Source of the DNA: Roseimaritima sediminicola
GTDB taxonomy: Bacteria > Planctomycetota > Planctomycetia > Pirellulales > Pirellulaceae
Assembly (NCBI RefSeq): GCF_009618275.1
Contig: NZ_WIAD01000014.1
Coordinates: forward strand, 1 to 64,000
Length of the DNA stretch: 64,000 bases
Direction of reading: 5' to 3'
Shown here: piece after piece, positions 1 through 8,366 of the stretch
Position numbering within the stretch: the first letter of the stretch is position 1
Layout of the letters: each line of letters opens with the position of its first letter
Program-made: the position numbers and the translations under genes
Notes under the pieces: generated by a model
What the model was told of the DNA's origin: nothing
Database searches by the model: none
The model's input: only the letters and a program-made list of their open reading frames with translations

Positions 1-451
1 AAGTCCGTTCTTTCTTCAACGCATCTAGTTTTTGTTGATCCTCAACGATCACAATGTGAGAAGTTCTGGTTACCATTCCTTCGATACGAGTTTGAAGACT
101 GTCCACGATATGATTCAGTGCGTCAATTTCTACTTGCAACGTAGACGATTCCAGCTGTCCTTCAAGTGCACGGGCTGATTGCTGATGCGCCAACCGTGAA
201 TCTCGTATCTCGCGCCGCTGTTCTTCGAGTTCCATCTTCTGCAAGATGATGGCGACGATTACTCCAAGAAACGCTAGACCCGAAAACAACGCGTTCACAG
301 CCCCAAACATATCCCCGAACGTGCCGCGAAGTTCAGGCGATTCAAATGACCGCCACGTGAGCAAACCGGCGATGGCCCACACTGCGACAACAAGTACAGC
401 GCCAACCAGCGACCAGAAAACGAAGCCTTTCGAGTTGGTGCTGTCTTTCAA
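1..451 (-). CDS. Two-helix membrane protein, 3' end beyond window (putative AbiC-like)
   Basis: This partial gene runs off the left edge; about 150 N-terminal residues are visible. Two hydrophobic segments (about residues 9-30 and 45-65) flank a motif reading GTFGDMFGAVNALFSGLAFL. A charged, probably coiled-coil stretch rich in E, Q and R follows. This layout matches a widespread family of small membrane proteins, some annotated as putative phage abortive infection proteins (putAbiC type); the functional link is inference. No ATG lies near the N-terminus in this frame: a stop precedes it, and a TTG at 449-451 is the best start, with a weak purine-rich AAAGAA upstream. GC content looks lower than in neighbouring genes, which may hint at acquisition. 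Confidence 0.6.
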   Translation of the reverse strand, partial: MKDSTNSKGFVFWSLVGAVLVVAVWAIAGLLTWRSFESPELRGTFGDMFGAVNALFSGLAFLGVIVAIILQKMELEEQRREIRDSRLAHQQSARALEGQLESSTLQVEIDALNHIVDSLQTRIEGMVTRTSHIVIVEDQQKLDALKKERT

Positions 452-724
452 ATTGATCCAATTCTTTGCGTAACGATGAATTATTAGCGGGTTAGTGCGT
501 CAGTATAGGGAGTTTATGGCGGCTCAGCCGCGGATATTGCGGAGTTTTTATTGGCTGAGCTGGGCAATATCACAAACACCCCATTCGAGCTATGGCGTTT
601 TGTTCACTTGCGATGCCGGGGCGGCTCGGCAACGGTCGGCCGCTGTGCGCTACGGCCCTCGGCTTTCCTTTAGACGGGCTGTCGCTTCGGATGTGGGAAT
701 GCTCCGAGCTTCGGGGTTTGCGAC

Positions 725-1177
725 CTACCGCTGCTGGCTGTCGTTGCCGGACGGCGGATCGCCCCCGGCGCGGCGGAGGGCGGGCGGCCGACGCAGTTCC
801 GGCCGCTGGTCTTCGGCCAAGCGTTTGCGGTTCTCCCGTTCCGGGTCCCGCTGCGACCAGCTCTCCCGGTACAGCGGCGACCAGACTTCGCGCAGGACAC
901 CGTCGTCGTGCCAGATGCAGCGGTAGCGGTGGGGTTTCCATTGCCGCACGGGCAGCTGATCAGGGGTTTTGACCAACCGCCAGGCGCGGACATTGTAACA
1001 GCGATCGGCCTTGGACCAGTCGTAGAAGACGATCTGGTCGAACACATGCCGCCCGTTATCGTCCAGGAAATGGTTGACTTCGATCAAATCGACTCGCTGC
1101 TGGACCACCGGTTCGTCGCCGGTCGAAGCGGTCATCACACTGGCGGCAACCAGCGACAGGCAGATAAATCCGTTCAT
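725..1177 (-). CDS. Secreted protein of unknown function
   Basis: The protein has 150 residues starting MNGFICLSLVAASVMTAS, a clear signal peptide, so it should be exported. The mature part is acidic then basic. It holds a Trp/Tyr-rich centre (motifs FYDWSKADRCYNVRAW and RYRCIWHDDG) and ends in an Arg/Glu-rich, low-complexity tail. No known domain was recognised. The start at 1177 is chosen because AAAAAAGG lies 9 nt upstream; an ATG three codons earlier sits too close to that ribosome site. It is a single-gene unit, divergent from the next gene. Planctomycetes often encode such short secreted proteins, and the tail length is the least certain part. Confidence 0.6.
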   Translation of the reverse strand: MNGFICLSLVAASVMTASTGDEPVVQQRVDLIEVNHFLDDNGRHVFDQIVFYDWSKADRCYNVRAWRLVKTPDQLPVRQWKPHRYRCIWHDDGVLREVWSPLYRESWSQRDPERENRKRLAEDQRPELRRPPALRRAGGDPPSGNDSQQR

Positions 1178-1574
1178 CAGGTCCATCCTTTTTTGTTCGC
1201 CCTTCGATCGTGACCGCCGCCGCCAGGCTTGCCGGCAGCGGATCCGGCTTCCTTGCCGTTCTGGTTTCGCCGGTACGAAAACCAGCGTTTTGCCGTCAAG
1301 GTTGATGCCGCATTCCGCCTTTTGGCAGCGACGTTCCGCCCGTTGGAGCCAGCCGGGTAGTTTGAATAGCGGGACTGAACAAACCAGTGAAGTTCCTGTG
1401 GTCGCTAGCAAAGACGAGCTGGCGAAATCGCGGGCAGTTTGCTCCAGCGGCCTGCACTCGGCGGCCGAAGTAGCAAGTCAGATGGCCCCTTGGCTGCTCG
1501 ACGATCTCCTCTTTGTTTGCCATCGACACGACTTAACTAAGCGATTCCCCCCAAGGATGAAGGACGCTCTGCCG
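1178..1574. other. Intergenic region between divergent genes
   Basis: About 400 bases separate the starts of two divergent genes, so promoters for both should lie here. Open frames cross it in several phases, but none has a plausible start or protein-like composition. No repeat or strong hairpin was seen. Confidence 0.5.
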
Positions 1575-2321
1575 ATGCGCATGTCGTTTCGTATCGTTTG
1601 TCTCTCGCTGGTCGCCTTGTCGGTTCATTGTGGCGTGGCCGCCGGCCAACAACCCAACCCCGCTCCGGCCGGCAGTGGGTTCTACACCGATCCCGCCACC
1701 GGGAACGTCTATCGCCGCGTCCAGCGGACCATCGAAAAACCGGTCAGCGAGGTGCGCACGCAAGTCCGCGAGCGAACGATCTACAAACCGCAGGTCGTCA
1801 CCCAGGTGCAATCCCAGCAACGCACGGTGTATTCGCCCACGGTTCAGTACGAGCTGGAGCCGCGGCTGTACAACCGCTGGAACCCCTTCGTGCCGGCGTC
1901 GCTGGGCTACGCCTACGTGCCGCGCACTCGCTGGCAAGCGCGCAGCGAAACCATCCAACAACCGGTCACGTCCACGCAGTGGGTGGCTGAGAAACAGACC
2001 GACACGGTGCCGACGCAGGTGACCCGGATGGCTCGGGAATCGGTCGTGCAGTACGAGTTGGTGCAGGGGTCGGCGGCGCCCACGGCCGACAACACCGTGA
2101 TCGCGCGTCTCCAGCCCTATCAGCCCAGCACGCAGATTGCCGCGGCGGCCCCGGCACCGACGATTCCCGCCAGTGCGGTCGTCGGCGGAATCGCTTCGCT
2201 GGCCAGCGATCCGCCCAACCGTTCGACCACCCAGACCGGCATGCAGCCCTCGGTGCTGCAGCCGAGTGTGTTGCCGCCGCCGGTCGTCGCCAGCACGCCG
2301 ATCATGACCTGGTTGCGCTAG
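1575..2321 (+). CDS. Secreted protein of unknown function, Pro/Gln/Val-rich
   Basis: The product is 248 residues. Its N-terminal signal peptide (about residues 3-26) ends near VAAGQQ. The mature protein has repeated short TV, QV and YE patterns, for example RTQVRERTIYKPQVVTQVQ, that suggest an extended beta-strand or fibrous structure. It ends in a low-complexity Ala/Pro/Ser/Thr region. Similar proteins are common in planctomycetes and may be envelope or matrix components, but no function is assigned. The start at 1575 has a GAAGGA site about 10 nt upstream; ATGs at 1557 and 1581 are alternatives. The last four bases overlap the 3' end of the convergent ABC ATPase gene. Confidence 0.65.
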   Translation: MRMSFRIVCLSLVALSVHCGVAAGQQPNPAPAGSGFYTDPATGNVYRRVQRTIEKPVSEVRTQVRERTIYKPQVVTQVQSQQRTVYSPTVQYELEPRLYNRWNPFVPASLGYAYVPRTRWQARSETIQQPVTSTQWVAEKQTDTVPTQVTRMARESVVQYELVQGSAAPTADNTVIARLQPYQPSTQIAAAAPAPTIPASAVVGGIASLASDPPNRSTTQTGMQPSVLQPSVLPPPVVASTPIMTWLR

Positions 2322-3244
2322 GTTACCAGGCCCTTGGTCACGGTCATGAACACGTCTTCCAGGGTGGGGTCTTTGTCGTTGAAGGATTTGATCCGCACCC
2401 CTTCGCGGATCATGTGCTCCAGTAGATCCGCCAGACCCTGATCATCGATCGCCATTTCCGCTACCACTCGCGTCGGTTCGACTTCCAGTCCCTGCAGCGA
2501 CTCATGGCTGCGGAGGATCGACAAGCCCGCATCGCGGCTGTCGTGGAACTGGATTTCGACGACGCGATTGCGGCGGATCTGGCGATAGACTTCGTTGATC
2601 GGTCCGTGCATCAACAGTTGCCCGCGTTCGATGATCCCGATCGACGTACAGCAATCGGCCAGCTCGGTCAGGATGTGGCTGCTGATCAAAATCGTCTTGC
2701 CCATCCGCCGCAGTTCTTTCAGCAGGGCTTTGACCTCGACGCGAGCCCGCGGATCCAGGCCGCTGGCCGGTTCGTCCAAAATCAATACCGGCGGATCGTG
2801 CACCAGGGTTTTGGCCAGACACAGCCGCTGTTTCATGCCTCGCGACAACCCGTTGACGAAGTCGTCGCGTTTGTGGGTCAGGTCCAGCAGTTCGAGGACT
2901 TCGGTGATGATCTGCTTGCGTTGGGTGCGGCCGATGCGGTAAGCGACCGCGAAGAAGTCCAGAAACTCCCAGACCTTCATGCCGTCGTAAACGCCGAAGT
3001 TATCGGGCATGTACCCCACGGCTTTGCGCACCGCGACCGGGTCCCCGGTGACGCTGTGGCCGGCGACCGAACCGCCGCCGCGAGTGGGTTTCAGCAGGGT
3101 GGCCAGGAAGCGGATGGTGGTGCTCTTGCCGGCCCCATTGGGACCGATAAAGCCGAACGTCTCCCCGGCCTCGATCTGGAGGTCCAGGTTTTCTACCGCG
3201 GTGAAATCGCCGTAGTCTTTGCCGAAGCCGTGTAATTCGATCAT
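2318..3244 (-). CDS. ABC transporter ATP-binding protein (ABC-2 type)
   Basis: This 308-residue ATPase should power an ABC-2-type export system at the inner membrane. Visible motifs are Walker A GPNGAGKST (34-42), signature LSRGMKQR (133-140), Walker B VLILDEP (153-159) and the switch His in SSH (190). At the usual Q-loop position the sequence reads GYMPDNFG, with Asp where Gln is typical. The C-terminal 90 residues form the extra domain common in ABC-2 and drug/Gld-type ATPases. The next gene upstream on the same strand (stop about 30 nt away) encodes a large lipoprotein with membrane segments and is the likely partner. No adjacent ABC-2 permease is present; one is found at 61569-63203. Confidence 0.93.
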   Translation of the reverse strand: MIELHGFGKDYGDFTAVENLDLQIEAGETFGFIGPNGAGKSTTIRFLATLLKPTRGGGSVAGHSVTGDPVAVRKAVGYMPDNFGVYDGMKVWEFLDFFAVAYRIGRTQRKQIITEVLELLDLTHKRDDFVNGLSRGMKQRLCLAKTLVHDPPVLILDEPASGLDPRARVEVKALLKELRRMGKTILISSHILTELADCCTSIGIIERGQLLMHGPINEVYRQIRRNRVVEIQFHDSRDAGLSILRSHESLQGLEVEPTRVVAEMAIDDQGLADLLEHMIREGVRIKSFNDKDPTLEDVFMTVTKGLVT

Positions 3245-3275
3245 CCGCAGCGAGAGTCCTTACAAACCGAAGGCT

Positions 3276-5819
3276 TTAAAACGAAGCGTCGAGCTCCTGG
3301 TCCAACATCATGTCGTCGACCGTCTCTTGGGGCGGCGGTGCGAGGTTCACGTCGGGCCGAGCGGCGGGCGGAGCAGCGTGTTGCAGGTGTGCCACCAAGA
3401 CGCTCTGTCGGTCGATCTGATTGGCCGCCGGTTCGACCCGCAGTTTGCTCGGGACCGAAGAGACGGACGCCACCACTCGGGCTTCGCCCGCACGCAGCAC
3501 ATCCGGCGAGGAGAGCGCGACGAGCAATTGCCGGACCGGCAAAGTCAACTCGCGAGCGGCGTCGCCGTCCTGCCAGCTTTCGTCCAGTCGGCTTTCATCG
3601 TAACGGCTGAACCGCAAGCCGTGCGTGCCGCCGGACGCCACGTCGCGAACGACCGCCAATTCGGCTCCCTCGTCGCCAGCGCTTCGCACCACAAAGGCGT
3701 GTTCTAGCGTCAGGTCGGAATCGTTTTGCAGGGCCTGTCCGTCGGCGGACAGCGCGATCGAGCCGCCGACCGAAAGGATCTGTTCGGCGTGCACCAGGCG
3801 GGTCTGGTTCGAGGCGACCTGCACGCCCGCCAGGATCGGGCCCGCGCCGTAGCCGAATCGCAAGCGCACCGAATCCGATTCCAAACTGTCGTGCCAAATG
3901 CCCACCGGCAAGGCCACCGCGTCGGCCGTGTCGAAGGCCAGTTCGTAGTCCGTGCCCAACGAGCTGTACAGCGCCAGAAAACTGCTCAGGTGCGCTCGGT
4001 CGTAGCCGGGTTGCATCTCCAGCACACAGAGCTCGTTTTGCAGTCGCGCAAAACCGATGTCCAAGCGTGCCGCACGAGCGACCCAGACGGCGCCGCCGAT
4101 GGCGATCAGGGGCACCGCGATCCAGGCGTACTCCAGCCGCCGGAAGAGGCGAAAAATCAGGTAGTTCAGCGGCACCAGAATTACCAGGTACCAGGCCAGC
4201 GACTTGGCGACAAAAGATGGCGGCGGGATCGAGATCCCCGATTCGCGGACCAGACCATTGAGCACCAACGTGGCGACCTGGCTGCGGTCGGTCCAGGCAC
4301 CGACCCCGCCCAGCGGTTCGGCGATGCTGGCCGGCGGAGCCCAGGCGGCCAGTTGCGACGAGACGGCCTGGGAGCTCCGGTCGCGGGACGAGGGCTCTTG
4401 CGGCGCGGCGCGACCCTCGTCCGCCTCGCCGCTGGCGGCCCGCCGAGCCGCGGGAGCCGGCGCGTCGTCTTCGAGGTTCCAGCGGCGGGCATCGAACGGT
4501 GCCAGACCGTCGCGAGCCAACAGCCGAACCCAAGTATTCAAAGCCGGCAGATTGTCGTTGCTGGTGGGATCGTCCGCGTACTCGAGCAACAGCCGCGAAT
4601 CGCCCGAATCGTTGTAGCGACGCGGCGGCCGAGTGAGCAGGACGTTGTTAAAGAAGCTGTCGCGCGAGGCCCAGTTGCCCAGCACGTCGGTGGTCAGATC
4701 GAAACGCGTCATCACGATTCGGCCCAGTCCCACGCGGCGTGAAAGCACCAGGTCGCCCGTATTGGGCACCGCTTCGGCCTCGCTGCGAAGACTGCCCTCA
4801 AGAGCCACGCGGGCGCCGCTCTGACGAACCACGGCCTGCTGCTGGACGGTCGTGGCATCGTCCTCGACCGACCAGGACTCCAGCATCGCGGCAAAAGCCT
4901 CCGGCTCCCACTCCCCCAAGCGTTCCGCCGACATCGGCAGCCAGGGGTCCAGCGGGCTGCCCGCAAGCGTTTGGTCGGCGTACCGACCGTTGATCAGGAT
5001 GCGGCCGCCCCAGTGCAACCAGTCCACCACGGCCTGTTGCTGGGCGGGGGTCAAGCGATCGATCGGGACATCGTCCCACAACAGGTACGCCGTGCTGGTC
5101 CAGTCCAGCATCGTGTCGGGCAGAGGCAGCAGGTCGTCCTCTTTGGGAAACACGACCCGATAATTGACCGGGTTGGCCGAAGACTCGTCGCGGTTGATAT
5201 CTCGCGGCGGCTTGACCCAGTCGGCGACCTGCAAACTGACAAAGCGCTCGGGACGACTCGTCAAGATGACAAAGAAATACTGTTCGGGTCGCAACATCTC
5301 GACGATCTTATCGCCGCTGTCGTAGGCCAGCCCCTGTTGCCGGCTGATCAAGCGGTCGCGGAAAAAACCTTCGCGAGCATCGATCCGCCCGGGCAGCGGT
5401 GCCAGAGCGCGGAAGTCCAATCGTTTGCGCTGTCCCTTGGGCAGCACGGCCGGGCGCTGGGCCAGCACCGGCTGGGCGACGCGTTGGGCTTTGCCCCATT
5501 CATCGCGAAGCACGTGTCCGGTGAACACTTCCAGCGTGCCGCGTTGGTCTTCGCGATTGGCTTGCAGCGGTTTGCTGGCCGACAACCAGTGACCGGGTTT
5601 GAGGCGGTAGTCGGACGGTGCCTGACCGCTGGGCGCCGGGGCCACGGCCGAGGCGGTGAACTGGTTGACCGGCAACGCCTCGTCGTCCTCTGGGTCGTCG
5701 TGACGACATCCCTCACAGCCGACCAGTGCGGGAAGGAGCAGCAGCAAACAGAGCCAACGCCAGAACGGCCGCCGGCGAGCCAAAGAGGAATCAGACGAGC
5801 GACCGCTGGCATCCACCAC
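3276..5819 (-). CDS. Large membrane lipoprotein, probable partner of the ABC ATPase
   Basis: The product is 847 residues. The N-terminus has basic residues, a hydrophobic stretch (20-34) and a lipobox LVGC with Cys35, so it is likely lipidated. The middle holds a region around WLHWGGRILINGRY that resembles glutamine-amidotransferase-like or DUF4350-type folds found in planctomycete membrane proteins; this is a weak inference. Two transmembrane helices lie near residues 540-590. The C-terminal part is predicted beta-rich and extracytoplasmic. It sits directly upstream of an ABC-2 ATPase in the same direction, an arrangement like GldA with GldG-type proteins. A low-complexity Ala/Glu/Ser stretch precedes the helices. 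Confidence 0.75.
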   Translation of the reverse strand: MVDASGRSSDSSLARRRPFWRWLCLLLLLPALVGCEGCRHDDPEDDEALPVNQFTASAVAPAPSGQAPSDYRLKPGHWLSASKPLQANREDQRGTLEVFTGHVLRDEWGKAQRVAQPVLAQRPAVLPKGQRKRLDFRALAPLPGRIDAREGFFRDRLISRQQGLAYDSGDKIVEMLRPEQYFFVILTSRPERFVSLQVADWVKPPRDINRDESSANPVNYRVVFPKEDDLLPLPDTMLDWTSTAYLLWDDVPIDRLTPAQQQAVVDWLHWGGRILINGRYADQTLAGSPLDPWLPMSAERLGEWEPEAFAAMLESWSVEDDATTVQQQAVVRQSGARVALEGSLRSEAEAVPNTGDLVLSRRVGLGRIVMTRFDLTTDVLGNWASRDSFFNNVLLTRPPRRYNDSGDSRLLLEYADDPTSNDNLPALNTWVRLLARDGLAPFDARRWNLEDDAPAPAARRAASGEADEGRAAPQEPSSRDRSSQAVSSQLAAWAPPASIAEPLGGVGAWTDRSQVATLVLNGLVRESGISIPPPSFVAKSLAWYLVILVPLNYLIFRLFRRLEYAWIAVPLIAIGGAVWVARAARLDIGFARLQNELCVLEMQPGYDRAHLSSFLALYSSLGTDYELAFDTADAVALPVGIWHDSLESDSVRLRFGYGAGPILAGVQVASNQTRLVHAEQILSVGGSIALSADGQALQNDSDLTLEHAFVVRSAGDEGAELAVVRDVASGGTHGLRFSRYDESRLDESWQDGDAARELTLPVRQLLVALSSPDVLRAGEARVVASVSSVPSKLRVEPAANQIDRQSVLVAHLQHAAPPAARPDVNLAPPPQETVDDMMLDQELDASF

Positions 5820-5823
5820 CGCG

Positions 5824-6150
5824 TTACCAGCCCATGACCATGTTGGATTCGATCACCTTGCGAGCGGTCTCCAGGTCGGAGCCCGTTTCCTGGCGATACA
5901 GGCGGATCGCGTGAACCTTGTCGCCGGCGGACTTCGACAAACAATCACGAGCCACGCCGCAAGGGTCGATCGCCGGCGTGCTCAGCCCCAACGCCCCCTT
6001 GCTGATCACCCAGCTGTCACGCGGGCGTTTGGTCAAGCGGATGACCTCGTCACTGGGATACGCTTCGTCGACGACACTCTGAGCCGCCGACTCGTCTTCG
6101 GCCCAGGTAATAATAATGTGTGCGTTGGTTTCAATCTCGAACAGAGGCAT
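5824..6150 (-). CDS. Small protein with L7/L12 C-terminal-domain-like segment
   Basis: The protein has 108 residues. The last 25, with motifs HAIRLYRQETGSDLETAR and KVIESN, resemble the ribosomal L7/L12 C-terminal domain (pattern IKxxRxxTGxxLxEAKxxVE), which contacts GTPase translation factors. The first 80 residues (MPLFEIETNAHIIITWAEDE) look like a separate alpha/beta domain not recognised here. The start at 6150 is preceded by AGGAG 9 nt upstream. The frame stays open far upstream, but that part translates palindromic repeats and is not protein-like. The gene ends 5 nt before the lipoprotein start, so the three genes 5824, 3276 and 2318 may be co-transcribed. Confidence 0.75.
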   Translation of the reverse strand: MPLFEIETNAHIIITWAEDESAAQSVVDEAYPSDEVIRLTKRPRDSWVISKGALGLSTPAIDPCGVARDCLSKSAGDKVHAIRLYRQETGSDLETARKVIESNMVMGW

Positions 6151-6307
6151 CGCGTCCACTCCTGTCAGTACGAACGAGGCGAAGTATGCAGCAACCGGCA
6201 ACCTGCGTAGTTGTGCATCATACCGCCCCCTGACGGGGCTGCAACAATTCCAACCGCCGGGCAAATGAAACGCAAACAGAATCGTTCCGAAGATGCGGCC
6301 TGCGCCA

Positions 6308-6400
6308 AAGTAGCTCGGCTGCCCCAGCCGTGAGGCGCCAAAGTAGCTCGGTTGTCCCAGCCGAGAAACCAAACAAAGTAGCTCGGTTGTCCCAGCCGAG
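6308..6400. repeat. Three copies of the AGCTCGGCTG palindrome
   Basis: Three near-identical imperfect palindromes of the form AGCTCGG(C/T)TG-(T/C)CC-CAGCCGAG stand at 6311-6333, 6344-6365 and 6379-6400, spaced about 34 nt apart. They fill most of the 308-base gap between the genes at 5824 and 6459. The same unit recurs at 30532, 31559, 54101 and inside the gene at 60072. Confidence 0.85.
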
Positions 6401-6458
6401 AAAAACCGAATAAACGCCACCGCCGCTTGAAAACATCCGCCCCCTCGCGGACTGCGGT

Positions 6459-6623
6459 TTACGACTTGCGCAGGTCCGTACTGCGCATGCAGAGGAACCC
6501 AAAGGCCACCGCGCAGGCCGCCAGGATGCCCCACTGGGTCATGTTCAGGTTGTTGCAGTACCGCACCAGGTCGTCCAGGGCGTACCGAAAGCTGAAGCTG
6601 GAAGCAATCGAGAGCGGGTTCAT
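6459..6623 (-). CDS. Small single-helix membrane protein
   Basis: This 54-residue product starts MNPLSIASSFSFRYALDDLV and has one transmembrane helix (about residues 29-48, WGILAACAVAFGFLCM). It ends in a short basic tail, RSTDLRKS. No family was recognised. The chosen ATG at 6623 gives a compact protein; upstream codons in frame look noncoding. Only a weak ribosome site (GAG) is visible. It lies between a repeat array and the tRNA-Asp gene. It may be a small regulator or membrane anchor. Confidence 0.5.
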   Translation of the reverse strand: MNPLSIASSFSFRYALDDLVRYCNNLNMTQWGILAACAVAFGFLCMRSTDLRKS

Positions 6624-6828
6624 GATCGACTCGGAAAGAAACGGACAGGGGCCATTGTGAGATCCTCCAAGGAAGGCTAGGTTAGGGATTCTTCGGCGGT
6701 CGGAGCCGAGCGAGTTTTTGAGAAAAAAAGTCCTCGAAAACTCATCCACCCCGGCTTGCGAGCCGATAGACCAAACGTATAATCCTCATCCTGTCAGACG
6801 TTAAAGCGTCTGCGACGCCAGGACATCT

Positions 6829-6902
6829 GGCGCGGTAGCTCAATTGGTTAGAGCCCCGGACTGTCGATCCGGAGGTTGCGGGTTCGAGTCCCGTCCGCGT
6901 CG
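6829..6902 (+). tRNA. tRNA-Asp (anticodon GTC)
   Basis: A complete 74-nt cloverleaf is visible. The 7-bp acceptor stem pairs GGCGCGG with CCGCGTC (one G-U pair) and G73 is the discriminator. The D-loop has the AATTGG motif, the anticodon arm CCGGA-CTGTCGA-TCCGG carries GTC, and the T-arm has GGTTCGAGTCC. The 3' CCA is not encoded. A T-rich run (TTTCTTTCTTT) follows directly. Confidence 0.97.
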
Positions 6903-6921
6903 CTTTCTTTCTTTACAGCCG

Positions 6922-6943
6922 ATCCCGCTCTCTTTCGCGGGAT
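6922..6943 (+). other. Hairpin downstream of tRNA-Asp
   Basis: A perfect 7-bp stem (ATCCCGC/GCGGGAT) with an 8-nt loop lies 20 nt after the tRNA, behind the T-rich run. It may help end or process the tRNA transcript. It lacks a T-run on its 3' side, so it is not a typical intrinsic terminator. Confidence 0.35.
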
Positions 6944-7032
6944 GCTTGCTCCGGCTGCTGACCGCTCCGCCGATGTGGTGGACTGCGGTTCGCTCATTCG
7001 GCCACATCGAGCGGTGACTCTGTGTTGTCCGG

Positions 7033-7758
7033 TCATTCGCGCGATGTGGGACGAACGACCCAGGCGTCTTGCACTTTGGATTCGACGGCACCGCGAGCGA
7101 GGTTAAACCACTTCGCCGCGCGGTCCAGGATCTGGCTATCGGCCGAAGCGACGACTTGCGGGGCTTTCACCAGCACGGCATCCGGGTCCGGCACCAACTC
7201 GACCTCCCAGTCCCAGCCGTGCTGCCGAACGGTTTCGCGGAGCATTGTTTTCAAGCGGCCGCTGTTGGAGACCGGCCGGTCGAGCAGCCAGCGACAAGAG
7301 CTCACCTTCCAGGCCGCCAGCCGTTCGCCCAGGATCTGGATCGCTCGAGCGGTTTCCTCCACGCGGCGGTAGCTGCCGTGCATGCTGGCCATGTCACGAA
7401 AACAACCATCTCGAGCCTGCAGAATCACCCCACCCGACAAGGCGGCTTCCAGCGTCGTCAGCACGTTGAACCCATCGATCCACAGGGCGTTGCCCGGCAG
7501 GTTGTGCACAGAAACTTGATGCTGCTTTCGCCGCGTTGCATCGCCATCGCTGCAGCTGCACCGCCCCACGGCCACCCGTTGCCGCGTCCGGAGCGCATAA
7601 CGGTCGCCTACCAGTTTGAGCGCGGAAGCCGCCGCATAGCGACGGCTCAGCAGCCAGGACAGGTCCTCAACGGCATGGGAAAGACGAGCCAACACGTCGT
7701 CGCCGAACAGGCGCCGATCGTAGGGGTGCGGGCCGCGATGCTTGCGATGGTCGGGCAT
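7033..7758 (-). CDS. DUF434 domain-containing protein
   Basis: The product is 241 residues starting MPDHRKHRGPHPYDRRLF. The N-terminal third matches the DUF434 pattern (HRGPHPYD, then a helical region with SHAVEDLSWLLSRRYA). The remainder matches the partner DUF5616-like domain with the characteristic WIDGFNVLTTLEAALSGG and RDGCFRDMASMHGSYR. The family is cytoplasmic, found in bacteria and archaea, and has no established function; the conserved Asp and Arg residues suggest a nucleotide- or nucleic-acid-related enzyme, which is inference. The start at 7758 has a GGAAG site upstream; a longer frame exists but is less protein-like. Confidence 0.85.
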   Translation of the reverse strand: MPDHRKHRGPHPYDRRLFGDDVLARLSHAVEDLSWLLSRRYAAASALKLVGDRYALRTRQRVAVGRCSCSDGDATRRKQHQVSVHNLPGNALWIDGFNVLTTLEAALSGGVILQARDGCFRDMASMHGSYRRVEETARAIQILGERLAAWKVSSCRWLLDRPVSNSGRLKTMLRETVRQHGWDWEVELVPDPDAVLVKAPQVVASADSQILDRAAKWFNLARGAVESKVQDAWVVRPTSRE

Positions 7759-7959
7759 GACAACAATTCTTCCAAGAGGGGACGGGGATCTTCTTGCGGA
7801 AAAGACCTCCATCCCCTCTTTCTGGCTGGCACGCGTTCTGGCTGGCACGCGGGCCAGTGCCATCGTGGGCCTGCTGATCCTCGGCCTCGCCCCGGCAGCC
7901 GCCCAGGAACCGCAAGTGACGAAGTCCCGCGCTGTTCGTGCGAGCGTGTTGTTGCCAGC

Positions 7960-8118
7960 TTAGCCCGCCTGCGTGAAGCGTTGCTGAAGCTGGTCGGCGA
8001 TTTGTTCCGATGCCTTCGTGCCTTGACTTTGCCGCTGATGTTCGCTTAACAGCTCCTCTGGATCCTCCAGCAACTCTCCGCTGGATTCTCCGCTTGCGGA
8101 CTGTTCGATGGCCTGCAA
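7960..8118 (-). CDS. Possible 52-residue protein coupled to the upstream gene
   Basis: A TTG start at 8116-8118 lies 3 nt downstream of the TGA of the 8121-8366 gene and opens 52 codons. The peptide is Glu/Gln/Ser-rich and helical (motifs ELLEDPEELLSEHQRQ and EQIADQLQQRF), unlike random translation. There is no clear ribosome site, so translation would depend on re-initiation. It could also be noncoding. The rest of the 360-base gap 7759-8120 holds only a 17-bp direct repeat (CTGGCTGGCACGCG, near 7823 and 7839). Confidence 0.3.
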   Translation of the reverse strand: MQAIEQSASGESSGELLEDPEELLSEHQRQSQGTKASEQIADQLQQRFTQAG

Positions 8119-8120
8119 AA

Positions 8121-8366
8121 TCAGAAGCAGTCTTTCTTGACTTCCGTGGCGACCAACTCTTTTAGCTTGGCCACGTTCTCCTGGTCCTGCTGTTTCAGCG
8201 AACGCCAGAAATTCTGGAGTTCCGAGTTGCCTTCGGCGTTGGCGATGTACTGATCATACCGCCAAACGCCATCGATCCGCTTACTCAGTTCGTGGACCAG
8301 ATCGTGATCGTGATCGGCGATGGCAGCCGTATCACCTATATGCTGGGTTTGTTGTGCGGTGGTCAT
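8121..8366 (-). CDS. Small helical protein, unknown function
   Basis: The product is 81 residues, starting MTTAQQTQHIGDTAAIADHD. It is strongly helical and charged. The C-terminal half (DGVWRYDQYIANAEGNSELQ, then a Gln/Asp/Lys-rich helix) resembles ferritin-like or DUF892-adjacent small proteins, but no catalytic residues can be named. GGGAG lies 8 nt upstream of the ATG. In-frame codons extend further upstream and look noncoding. It is on the opposite strand from the pyrophosphatase gene. Function is unknown; similarity to stress-induced small proteins is a guess. Confidence 0.65.
   Translation of the reverse strand: MTTAQQTQHIGDTAAIADHDHDLVHELSKRIDGVWRYDQYIANAEGNSELQNFWRSLKQQDQENVAKLKELVATEVKKDCF

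Noticed and set aside
7742-7963. A 73-residue plus-strand frame with a signal-peptide-like LLILGLAPAAAQE stretch.
   Set aside because: It overlaps the DUF434 gene start, has no ribosome site, and stops soon after the putative cleavage site.
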